DNA of 64,000 bases from assembly GCF_000317065.1 (NCBI RefSeq), contig NC_019701.1:3978001-4042000 (forward strand), written 5' to 3'. Shown here piece after piece: positions 35,832 to 42,742 of the stretch. Origin of the DNA: Pseudanabaena sp. PCC 7367 (GTDB taxonomy: Bacteria; Cyanobacteriota; Cyanobacteriia; Pseudanabaenales; Pseudanabaenaceae). A model generated the notes under the pieces. The model did not search any database. It was not told where the DNA came from and worked only from the letters and a program-made list of their open reading frames with translations. Numbering within the stretch: the stretch's first letter is position 1; every line of letters begins with the position of its first letter. A program made the translations under genes and the position numbers.

Positions 35832-35944
35832 ATGCCGCGGAATCACCACAGAACGCACAAAAAGGGGCGATCGGCGGCAACCTAAACCCTTACATAGAAG
35901 CACTTTTGCTCAAATGTTGAATACTATAGGGGATACCCCAGAAT
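35832..35944 (+). repeat. cargo-flanking imperfect direct repeat, right copy
   Basis: This is the partner of 15249-15361. Block 1 (35855-35880), a 23-base spacer and block 2 (35904-35944) keep the same spacing. The copy encodes QKGAIGGNLNPYIEALLLKC and then a stop, in a frame open from 35813 but without a good start. DNA similarity goes on past the stop through GGGGATACCCC. It sits just outside the cassette's terminator. Confidence 0.75.
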
Positions 35945-36546
35945 TGCCACAACATCCAATTTCGAGACTTAAACTAATCCCACCCGATCGCCGCAACAAA
36001 ACCTAAATCATTTCCGAGTATAGATATAAACCACTCATGGAGGCTTTAACCATAGCATTTTAACTATACATAAGCTTGAATATATGCAATTCAATCCATA
36101 GCATAGAGTTAAATCTATAATTATATATTTTATAGAAGCTGTAGTCTATTTTTATTGTGGCAACTAATGGCTGAAAAGAGCACTGGTCAAGCTTTGTAGG
36201 GATTATTTTTGCTGCGTTAATTTCCTCAAAGACGTTTTTTCTGTATATTTTGGCCAATCTCTAAAATTTCATGTTGTGGGCGATCTCAACTCTATTTTCT
36301 GGATTCTTCCCTCTAGGGTGACTTCCCCCACTAAAGTCCCAATTTCGAAAAACAAAAAAGCCCCCCTGGCCTAAGTTCTAAGCTTACTGCTTTAGAGCGA
36401 TGGTAACTACTGACGATCGATCGCCCCTTGCTGTCCAGACCACTCTGATTCAAATATGCCTTCGGCTTGATGAAAAGTAAGTGCAACGAGTAAGACTTAG
36501 ATGACTACTCACTGCACTCAAACATATATTCATCAAGGAGTGTAGC
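35945..36546. other. non-coding stretch with a leader hairpin
   Basis: About 600 bases without a supported gene. A 65-codon minus-strand frame (36060-36257) is AT-rich and shows nothing protein-like. A hairpin at 36480-36518 lies in the leader of the next gene. A C-rich run near 36361 follows an A-tract and may be the remains of a terminator. Confidence 0.5.
36480..36518 (+). promoter_or_regulatory. hairpin in the 5' leader of the next gene
   Basis: Two nested inverted repeats: AGTGCA/TGCACT outside and GAGTA/TACTC inside, separated by a symmetric AC/AC internal loop, with a 13-base terminal loop. It ends 29 bp before the ATG at 36547 and 17 bp before the AAGGAG ribosome-binding site. It could be a protein-binding or RNA-stability element. 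Confidence 0.45.
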
Positions 36547-37248
36547 ATGTACATCAAATCAATACCATCAGGCTCGGAGGTCAAAATCCTCAAGACAGTC
36601 GAGCACCACATCAGCTTTAACCTCACTACCACAGGCAGGGTGGCGATCATGTATCAAACTCGCACCAGCAAGGATCGCCGTAAGGGAAAGATCAAACACA
36701 TCAATGTGACACCACGTGCTGGCTACTTCGGTTTCCGCACCCACACTGATGCCGATCAATTCTGTCGGGCAGTCAGTTCTAAATATGGTGCAATCTGCCA
36801 GGTTAGATCGCCAAAACGTTTGTCTGGCTATGAATATGAAGCCAAGGTGCAGAATTTTACATCTGGTGATACCACTTTGGAAGTCCTGGCACAGACTATG
36901 GCCGAACGCCAGGATGCCCGTGAGTTGAATCCACCTGAACCAGAACCCACATCATCAGATTGTGGCTATACCAATGTGGTAATCCGCATCCAGACTATTG
37001 AGCCTTATTTTGAAGAAATGCTGGATGAGTTTGTGCACGAGATTCAAGACGTGACAGTCAGAGTCCCTTTGAATGAGCGGGGCCAGCTTTCAAAGGATGC
37101 AGTCAATGCGGCGATCGCTGAGCATTATCCAGGTTGGCAGCGCTATGTCATGTCTGAAGCTGAACGCGAGGCAATCGAGGCAGAAGCTTATTCTGACTAT
37201 CTGGATAGCCGTGAAGAGATTCGGCAGAGTCTTGCACCAGGTCTGTAA
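36547..37248 (+). CDS. island hypothetical protein
   Basis: The 233-residue protein starts with a strong AAGGAG site. The N-terminal half (about 1-100) is basic and beta-rich (SKDRRKGKIKHINVTPRAGY). The C-terminal half is acidic, with YPGWQRYVMSEAEREAIEAE near the end. A Pro/Glu linker (LNPPEPEPTSSD) joins them. I do not recognise the family. It heads a row of four genes on the right arm of the island, all with good Shine-Dalgarno sites and spaced by hairpins, and it probably belongs to the backbone. Confidence 0.65.
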   Translation: MYIKSIPSGSEVKILKTVEHHISFNLTTTGRVAIMYQTRTSKDRRKGKIKHINVTPRAGYFGFRTHTDADQFCRAVSSKYGAICQVRSPKRLSGYEYEAKVQNFTSGDTTLEVLAQTMAERQDARELNPPEPEPTSSDCGYTNVVIRIQTIEPYFEEMLDEFVHEIQDVTVRVPLNERGQLSKDAVNAAIAEHYPGWQRYVMSEAEREAIEAEAYSDYLDSREEIRQSLAPGL

Positions 37249-37309
37249 GCACCGATCGCCGATCGCTGGTTAATCAACGATCTAGTAATCAATCCACAAC
37301 TGTACATCA

Positions 37310-37336
37310 CCCCTGGGTTAAGACCTGGGGGTTTTT
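37310..37336 (+). terminator. rho-independent terminator
   Basis: A 9-bp stem (CCCCTGGGT / ACCTGGGGG, with G-T pairs) and a TAAG loop are followed by TTTTT. It lies 61 bp after the preceding gene. Confidence 0.8.
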
Positions 37337-37383
37337 CTTTTGCATTTCATCGACACATTAACTGAATTCAAGGAGAAATTAAT

Positions 37384-38253
37384 ATGGCACGTACTAAGTT
37401 TGTACACAACCCAGAGATCGCCAAACAGAAGCAAGCTGATGCATTGACCAAGCTTGAGCTGGGTATCCAGGAGTTACTCAAGTCAGGTGATTGGCAGAAA
37501 TACCTGCGCACCCAGTCCAGGTTCCATAATTACTCGTTCAATAATTGCATGCTGATTATGGCTCAGTGCCCACATGCAACCAGGGTGGCTGGGTTTAGCA
37601 AATGGAAGCAACTAAGTCGCAGGGTCAAAAAGGGTGAGAAGGGTATCCGCATCCTGGCTCCGATCGTCCGTAAGCTTGATGATGACCTGGGCGATCCTGA
37701 TGCCAACACCAGGACATTAGTCGGATTCAGGACTGTTTCGGTATTCGATATATCACAGACTGAGGGCGAAGATTTACCCCAGGTTGATACATCTCTATCA
37801 GGCGGCGATCTGGGGCTGTGGGAGGCATTGGAGTCGTTCAGTATCAATAATGGTGTGCCGGTTCACCTTGAGGCCAGTTTAAGTGGTGCCAGGGGATATT
37901 GCCAGTATGACGACACTGGTAAGCCAATCAAGATCGCGGTTGATCCAATGCTCTCACCACTGCACAAAGCTAAGACCTTGGCTCACGAGATTGGTCATAG
38001 TTTGCTCCACAGTTGCACTGAATATTTGGGGCATTCGACCAGGTCTGAAAAGGAGTTAGAGGCTGAGTCGGTTGCTTTTGTTGTGCTTGACCATTTTGGA
38101 TTGGATACCAGTAATTACAGCTTTAGCTACATTTGCTCCTGGCAGCAGGGTGAAGATGCGATCGCTAACCTGAAGGCTTCGGGTCAGCGCATTCAGCAGG
38201 CAGCTAGCCAGATCATTGATTGGATTGAAGGCAGTTTTGCAACAGGGGCGTAG
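37384..38253 (+). CDS. ardC: ArdC-like antirestriction protein (ssDNA-binding domain plus zincin)
   Basis: 289 residues. The N-terminal domain (about 1-125) matches the ArdC N-terminal ssDNA-binding type (DUF1738 group): SRFHNYSFNNCMLIMAQCPH, VAGFSKWKQLSRRVKKGEKG and IRILAPI. The C-terminal domain is a zincin-like peptidase with AKTLAHEIGHSLLHS (HExxH) and a downstream Glu-rich ESVAFVVLDHFGLD. ArdC proteins, carried by plasmids and integrative elements, protect incoming DNA from restriction. AAGGAG precedes the ATG. The stop codon lies inside a hairpin that resembles tRNA-Pro. Confidence 0.85.
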   Translation: MARTKFVHNPEIAKQKQADALTKLELGIQELLKSGDWQKYLRTQSRFHNYSFNNCMLIMAQCPHATRVAGFSKWKQLSRRVKKGEKGIRILAPIVRKLDDDLGDPDANTRTLVGFRTVSVFDISQTEGEDLPQVDTSLSGGDLGLWEALESFSINNGVPVHLEASLSGARGYCQYDDTGKPIKIAVDPMLSPLHKAKTLAHEIGHSLLHSCTEYLGHSTRSEKELEAESVAFVVLDHFGLDTSNYSFSYICSWQQGEDAIANLKASGQRIQQAASQIIDWIEGSFATGA

Positions 38254-38285
38254 CGCAGCTTGGTAGCTACGCCCGCATGGGCGTA
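38245..38285 (+). repeat. tRNA-Pro-like hairpin repeat at the end of ardC
   Basis: Bases 38245-38267 are 23 nt identical to the 5' half of tRNA-Pro(GGG) (nucleotides 2-24), in the opposite orientation to the tRNA gene at 39376. The same bases form a perfect 9-bp stem (GGGCGTAGC / GCTACGCCC). The second arm can also pair with GGGCGTA downstream (7-bp stem, GCAT loop). It overlaps the stop of ardC. No T-run follows, so it is not a standard terminator. Confidence 0.6.
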
Positions 38286-38378
38286 TGGGCAAAGGGGAAT
38301 GAATCTTGCTTTTGAATTTAATTCCTTAGATTACTTTATCGACTGAAGGATATAGCTACCCGAATTAGCCAGCTTAAG

Positions 38379-38410
38379 CCTCCTTGGCATTGGTCAAGGG
38401 GGGCATTTAT
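38379..38410 (+). terminator. possible terminator after ardC
   Basis: The stem CCTCCTTG / CAAGGGGG (8 bp, one G-T pair) is followed by CATTTATTTT, a weak T-run. It lies about 125 bp after ardC and before the next ribosome-binding site. Confidence 0.5.
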
Positions 38411-38457
38411 TTTCTCTGTTCAACTTGTTTGTCTATTTAATTTATCGGAGGCTCAAC

Positions 38458-38712
38458 ATGGCTGAAATCAAGCATTATAGAGAGTTCCTGCTCAATCAAG
38501 AGCGTGAAGTATTCCTAGCTGGTATGCGTGGGCAGATCCCGCTGGAGCAGGCAATGCATCAACTTGCTGAGACCAAATCTGCTCTGGCATCACTACGCGA
38601 TCGCCTGGTGATGCTCAATATCAGGCAACTCAAGCAGCTTGCTGTGGGTAGTGGCATCCGCTATTACTCAAGGCTGCGTAAGGCTGAGCTGATCGAGGCT
38701 TTGGCGGGCTAA
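38458..38712 (+). CDS. small protein with SAP/Rho-N-like C-terminal domain
   Basis: 84 residues from the ATG placed after GGAGG (an upstream in-frame start lacks a ribosome-binding site). The N-terminal half is helical (about 1-50). The C-terminal half reads LNIRQLKQLAVGSGIRYYSR then LRKAELIEAL, the pattern of SAP or Rho N-terminal-like domains, which bind nucleic acid. It probably supports DNA handling by the element. A hairpin terminator follows. Confidence 0.7.
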   Translation: MAEIKHYREFLLNQEREVFLAGMRGQIPLEQAMHQLAETKSALASLRDRLVMLNIRQLKQLAVGSGIRYYSRLRKAELIEALAG

Positions 38713-38742
38713 TTATGACTTTAAATTACATGTACATATATC

Positions 38743-38774
38743 AAGCTCCTGCACCCATTGTGGGAGCTTTGTTT
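38743..38774 (+). terminator. hairpin terminator
   Basis: AAGCTCC / GGAGCTT arms (7 bp) enclose 13 bases and are followed by TGTTT. It lies 31 bp after the SAP-like gene. The next gene's ribosome-binding site lies close behind, so it may instead attenuate transcription into that gene. Confidence 0.55.
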
Positions 38775-38790
38775 GATTCAGGAGGAAACA

Positions 38791-39252
38791 ATGTCCAAAT
38801 CTGCTCAGATTGTTCAAGCTACCTGTAAATATCCAACAGGTCAGCCCAGGCAGGGTAAGTATGGTGAGTATATTTCTGCTCTATTTAATGCCCCAGAATT
38901 CGGCGATGTCAGAATATTTGGCAACCCTGATGATGATCTGCTTAAGTCAATCAAGAAGGGGCAGAAGGTCTGGTTGGTTGATAATAACCGAGGTGGCTAT
39001 AAATTGGCTGCAGCTCCGGCTATGGATTCAAGCAATGGAAATGGCGATCGTTCAGCTCAACCACAATCCCCTGAACAGTCAGAGAATCGCAAGGGGCAGA
39101 TCCTAGCCTATATTCAATCCCACACCCGGTTATTCAAAACCTGCTACCTCAGGGCTAGTGAGGAGATGGCTGAGTTTGTCATGGATGAAGATAACTTACG
39201 CTGTATTGCTACGACGATCTATATCCAGACTCAGCGTAAATTTGATTTGTAA
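38791..39252 (+). CDS. island hypothetical protein, possibly nucleic-acid binding
   Basis: 153 residues from the ATG after AGGAGG (the longer frame starts 11 codons earlier with no site). The first half is beta-rich with basic and aromatic residues (ATCKYPTGQPRQGKYGEYIS, KKGQKVWLVDNNRGGYKLAA), somewhat like an OB-fold single-strand-binding domain. A Ser/Gln/Asn linker follows, then a helical tail. The family is not recognised. It is the last gene before the right attachment site. Confidence 0.6.
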   Translation: MSKSAQIVQATCKYPTGQPRQGKYGEYISALFNAPEFGDVRIFGNPDDDLLKSIKKGQKVWLVDNNRGGYKLAAAPAMDSSNGNGDRSAQPQSPEQSENRKGQILAYIQSHTRLFKTCYLRASEEMAEFVMDEDNLRCIATTIYIQTQRKFDL

Positions 39253-39282
39253 AACCCGATCAATCAAGGATAAAATCCTAAC

Positions 39283-39303
39283 TGGCAAGAAAACTGGCAA
39301 GAT
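39283..39303 (+). promoter_or_regulatory. putative integrase arm-binding site, right end
   Basis: An exact copy of 7536-7556 in the same orientation, containing TGGCAAGA twice with a 12-bp period. It lies 70 bp inside the right attachment repeat. In the excised circle this site and its left partner would flank the core on opposite sides. Confidence 0.65.
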
Positions 39304-39373
39304 TGGTCAAAGTACAACTGATTGTTATTGCACATAGAAACAGCAAAAATGTTTCTGGCAAAGGGTTTCATAG

Positions 39374-39422
39374 AATCGGAGCGGCGGGATTCGAACCCAC
39401 GACCCCCACTACCCCAAAGTGG
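39374..39422. other. right attachment site within tRNA-Pro
   Basis: The right copy of the 49-bp repeat. It overlaps tRNA-Pro nucleotides 28-74. Identity with the left copy ends at 39423, inside the anticodon stem region, so crossover lies in the anticodon-loop to T-arm part of the gene. This is a common target for tyrosine integrases. Confidence 0.9.
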
Positions 39423-39449
39423 TGCGCTACCAAGCTGCGCTACGCCCCG
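39376..39449 (-). tRNA. tRNA-Pro (anticodon GGG)
   Basis: A 74-nt cloverleaf. Acceptor stem CGGGGCG / CGCTCCG (7 bp with one G-T pair) and discriminator A; D arm GCGC with loop AGCTTGGTA; anticodon stem CCACT / AGTGG with loop TTGGGGT, giving anticodon GGG; 5-base variable loop; T arm GTGGG-TTCGAAT-CCCGC. CCA is not encoded. The gene is intact although an island is inserted at its 3' side, because the element carries the matching sequence. Confidence 0.95.
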
Positions 39450-39512
39450 ATCGCAAAACTGCGAGTCTCATTCTAGCACCAACCTGCATCAGTAGGGTAC
39501 TATGACTAAAAA

Positions 39513-40088
39513 TTAACGTCCCATTTTTCGCTTCAACCGTTCTAAATCTTCTTCGGTTTCCCATTCCCGGAATTTTTTATCCAGGTCATCAAAGGTATTA
39601 CTAGATGGTGGTGGGTAGAGATTTTCCCAGTTAAAACCAGCCGCAGATGGCTCTGGCGGTTGGGATTGAGTGCTTGCTACCTCTTTGAGCTTAACTGCTA
39701 CTTCTTGCTGGCGCAGATGAATTTGCTTTTGCAACTCCTGGGTTTGAGCACGCCTTTTTTTGACTAGCTCCATCTCTGCCCATACCTTATTACCTTCCTT
39801 AAGCAGGGCAGCTTCCCGTTGCTTTGCACCAGCCGCCAAATCCTGTTTGCCAGCGTCCCCTGCCTTTTGGCCACGGGCATGCCAAAGCTGGATCTCTTCG
39901 GCGATCGCCAGGATCTTATCTTGCAATTGTTTCTCTCGCGTTTGAAAGCCAGAGATTAGCTTGGTTATTTCAGTATCTTGCTGGCGCAGTTTCTCATCCA
40001 GCATCTGTAGTTCAAATTGAGGATTATTGCCAATGAACTCCTCTAGCCTTTTTTCTAGGAAATTAGAAATATCCTCAATTAAACCCAT
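39513..40088 (-). CDS. cyanobacterial coiled-coil protein, TIGR04376-like
   Basis: The 191-residue protein starts MGLIEDISNFLEKRLEEFIG. A long Gln/Lys/Glu-rich helical region (about 25-140) looks like a coiled coil, and a low-complexity linker and short acidic-basic tail follow (EEDLERLKRKMGR). The start and heptad-like middle match what I remember of the TIGR04376 family, restricted to cyanobacteria and of unknown role. The start codon shares one base with the stop of the preceding gene on this strand, so the two are coupled. Confidence 0.75.
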   Translation of the reverse strand: MGLIEDISNFLEKRLEEFIGNNPQFELQMLDEKLRQQDTEITKLISGFQTREKQLQDKILAIAEEIQLWHARGQKAGDAGKQDLAAGAKQREAALLKEGNKVWAEMELVKKRRAQTQELQKQIHLRQQEVAVKLKEVASTQSQPPEPSAAGFNWENLYPPPSSNTFDDLDKKFREWETEEDLERLKRKMGR

Positions 40089-41293
40089 TAGAATTTCTGC
40101 CCTACCGCGATGGTTTTATATTGGTTGCCCTGTTTGAGGCGAATCTCTTGCTGGCTAATCCGACTGACCAGCCAACGGCTGCCGCTGATCGATTCACCAA
40201 CTCGAACTCGCTCTACTGTGACTCCATTATCGATCATAGCAGTTGAGCGATCGCCAAGTTCCAATACACCCACTAATGTAAACTGGGCTTGGATTTGAGG
40301 TTGCTGCATGGCGGCCATAGTTTGCGGATCTGCGTTAGCAGCAGGAGGCAAAATACTAGTAGGCGTGCCAGGGGCGATCGCACCGGGCATTGCGGGATTA
40401 GCAACCGGTACACCGGGGGGTTGATAGACCGGAATATAAACAGGTTGAATACCAGCAACCGGAACTTGCCCATTAGTAGCAAGCGCTGGGTTCATCCGTA
40501 CAGCCGCAGTTGGGATCGCTCCAGGGGCAGCAGTAGGTGTGGTTTGCGCTGGATTAGTGGCGAGCGTCTTTTGGGTATCAATCGCTGAGAATGACTCTTT
40601 AATCTCTTCTACAAATTCTGATTTTTCCGGGCTATCAAGGGCGGCCACGTTGCCATGATTCGCATTACTAAAGCTAGGGTTGTGCCCAAACACACCGCGA
40701 TCGACTGCCCACAGTAAACCAGCCAGCATCACTGAAGCGCAGGCTGCCCCCATCAAAAAGCGATCGATAAAATACTGGTAAGCAGGTCTTTCTGGATTGA
40801 TTACACCAGCTTCAGCACCAAAATCATAGGGTGATTGTTCCGGCTCAACGGTTCCGAGTGGGGAACCCATCCAAAAAATATCCTGTTGCGAGATCGGCGG
40901 CAAAGGCAAGGATGGCAAATCTATCTTAGAAATATGTACCGTGTTGCCACCGGGTAGGTCTAGTTTTCGCGGTTGATGGACTAAACCACCGGCTGGGACA
41001 ATTGCCCCACCAGAAGCATTGGCTCCAGTTTGGGCAGGATTAGCTATTTGTGCCGCCGGATTGGCATGGCGCATGGTTACTGGTGTTAGTTGCCCTGTTG
41101 CCGATCGGGTTGAATGCCGAACCGATTTTCCGCCGCCCGATCGCACCTGCGCCCTTAGTTGTGAACCATTAACGCTGAGAATATGCTCAACATCCTCAAA
41201 CAATTGATCCATTAAATCCTCAGCACAGCCTTCAAAGGCTTCAACATCCTGAGTTACATATAATTGCTCTGTATTACTTTTTTCTGGAAGCAT
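40088..41293 (-). CDS. membrane-anchored protein with PilP/GspC-like C-terminal domain
   Basis: 401 residues. A cytoplasmic N-terminal region (about 1-175, with a Ser/Arg/Gly-rich segment near 65) is followed by one membrane helix (about 180-196, FLMGAACASVMLAGLLWAVD), a long Pro/Ala/Gly-rich periplasmic linker (about 240-330), and a small beta domain (about 337-401: FTLVGVLELGDRSTAMIDNG, RVRVGESISGSRWLVSRIS). The last domain resembles the PilP/GspC fold of pilus and secretion systems. No other secretion genes are adjacent, so the role is uncertain. Coupled to the TIGR04376-like gene. Confidence 0.65.
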   Translation of the reverse strand: MLPEKSNTEQLYVTQDVEAFEGCAEDLMDQLFEDVEHILSVNGSQLRAQVRSGGGKSVRHSTRSATGQLTPVTMRHANPAAQIANPAQTGANASGGAIVPAGGLVHQPRKLDLPGGNTVHISKIDLPSLPLPPISQQDIFWMGSPLGTVEPEQSPYDFGAEAGVINPERPAYQYFIDRFLMGAACASVMLAGLLWAVDRGVFGHNPSFSNANHGNVAALDSPEKSEFVEEIKESFSAIDTQKTLATNPAQTTPTAAPGAIPTAAVRMNPALATNGQVPVAGIQPVYIPVYQPPGVPVANPAMPGAIAPGTPTSILPPAANADPQTMAAMQQPQIQAQFTLVGVLELGDRSTAMIDNGVTVERVRVGESISGSRWLVSRISQQEIRLKQGNQYKTIAVGQKF

Positions 41294-42094
41294 GATGAAC
41301 CCCTATCTAATCTCTTCACTAAACTAGCCTCGGTAATTTCATCTCAGCCCTACTCAACTAATAGCTACAGCCGTGATGAAATATCCTGTGCCGAGCTTGT
41401 TGTTCCAGAGCGCTTAGCAGGCAATAATCCAGACCAAATTGGCTTGCTTGCAAAAATGTGCCATTGCTAACCAAAGTTTTAGCTCTGGGGCAGTGCGATC
41501 ATTTGCGACAAATCCAACCAACCAACAGCACCACTACTGCGGTTTTGCCTTGATGCCAAATCCTAAGTTTAATTTTTTTGCTCACTCCTCAAGCTCGCGG
41601 GTTACTAAGCTAAAAGGTCAATTAAGTTAGCTGAGCCGATCGCCAATCATGTCAACTCCACCGCAGGTAAAGTTTAAGCACAATCACCATAATCGATCGC
41701 TAATTTTTGCCTTAGCCGTAACTCACTCAAAAACCACACCACCCTGGGAACTCGTCAAAATTATTTAAACTAATTCAAATAAATTTGCTTGCCCCTGCAT
41801 TTGGCTAAAAAAATAGCCTGTCTTGCTGCGAAAGGTTATCATATTTTTTTGATTTAGGCTAGTCAGTTTTACATAACCTTTGCTTATGTTTGCCTTGGGG
41901 AATAGCTGCAACAAGTATGAAGAGCCGTAATCATTGCGAGGTATGGGTTTGCACCGCAGCAATCGATCGGAATCTGGTGGCGGTTATACTGACCCTGGCA
42001 AATTTAAACCTGCGAGAACAATCCTCTGAATAACTTAAGTTAGCCAAATTTTCACAACCTCTAGATTGTCGCTGCCAGGAGTAGATTGAAAATT

Positions 42095-42154
42095 CGATTA
42101 CTTGGTTTTCGATTGCTTGGTTTTCGATTGCTTGGTTTTCGATTGCTTGGTTAA
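42095..42154 (+). repeat. 15-bp tandem repeat, four units
   Basis: The unit CGATTGCTTGGTTTT occurs four times head to tail. The first unit has A for G at position 6 and the last ends TTAA instead of TTTT. There are no spacers, so it is not a CRISPR array. It lies in a non-coding region. Confidence 0.85.
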
Positions 42155-42577
42155 AGATTAGCGATCGTTTCGGATCAAACGCAACTAATTACAAATTCTT
42201 ACAAACAAACAAGTGAGTTAATTTTTGATTAAATTTCTTGCAAATCATAAATTGAAGCATACTTGCTCTGCTAACAATTTACTTTTACTTATCTACTCCA
42301 TAAATTCAGGAATAGCGCCGCTAAATTAGCGCGATCGCGGTCAAATTAGGGCAGCTTCACATAACTTAACTTGCACTTTTGTGACGAAAAGGCCATTATC
42401 TGCGCCAAGCTGATTAGTGATTTTGACTAAAGTTGCCTAACTAGGCCACCAAAAACATTAATCTTACTTGGCGATCGGCTGGCAAAAAGGCAAATATGGG
42501 AACGCTTGACAGATGTTATACACTTTATCACTACGGTGTGCTAACCTCGCTCAGGCACAGGGGTTATGACAAGGTAC

Positions 42578-42613
42578 AAAAAAACCCCCCATAGGAGTTC
42601 AGATCTGAGGGGT
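42578..42613 (-). terminator. rho-independent terminator of the ECF T-component gene
   Basis: Read on the minus strand, ACCCCTCA and TGGGGGGT pair over 8 bp (one G-T pair) around a 14-base loop and are followed by seven T. It lies about 130 bp downstream of the ECF gene stop. Confidence 0.75.
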
Positions 42614-42742
42614 CATATTGTGGTTTAGATCTCGAATCTAATTCAGAGCTAACATTGCTTCTGTGCCTTTTTGAACAGCAGTTTTTTGAAAATTTGGTAT
42701 AATGCGGCTCAATAAAAGGGCATTTAAGTTGCTAATTTGGGA

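Larger units (their letters stand above)
7400..39422. mobile_element. ~32-kb integrative element / genomic island in tRNA-Pro(GGG)
   Basis: The two ends are a 49-bp perfect direct repeat (7400-7448 and 39374-39422) that covers tRNA-Pro from its anticodon stem to its 3' end. The tRNA is whole at the right end and only its 3' part remains at the left. A tyrosine integrase gene starts 107 bp inside the left repeat. A second, shorter repeat lies inside both ends, placed like integrase arm sites. One island unit is 31,974 bp. Its ends carry backbone genes (integrase, family-B polymerase, ArdC, SAP-like protein) and its middle carries an iron-siderophore cassette. No conjugation genes (relaxase, VirB4, T4CP) are seen, so transfer must be passive or helper-driven. 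The repeats are direct observation; that it can excise is inference. Confidence 0.88.
41294..42742. other. long intergenic region
   Basis: About 1.45 kb with no convincing gene on either strand; short frames inside it have no protein-like composition. It holds a four-unit tandem repeat (42095-42154) and a minus-strand terminator (42578-42613), both listed separately. The left part presumably contains the promoter of the minus-strand gene pair ending at 39513. Confidence 0.5.

Noticed and set aside
36060-36257. 65-codon minus-strand frame
   Set aside because: It is AT-rich, has no recognisable pattern or ribosome-binding site, and lies in a non-coding stretch.
7555-39252. Conjugation genes (relaxase, VirB4, coupling protein)
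   Set aside because: No protein in the island shows relaxase His motifs or large secretion ATPase motifs; the only non-ABC ATPase is IstB.
41765-41962. 65-codon minus-strand frame in the long intergenic region
   Set aside because: No start signal, odd composition and no similarity to any family I know.
42095-42154. Possible CRISPR array
   Set aside because: The 15-bp units are head to tail with no spacers, and no cas genes are in the window.
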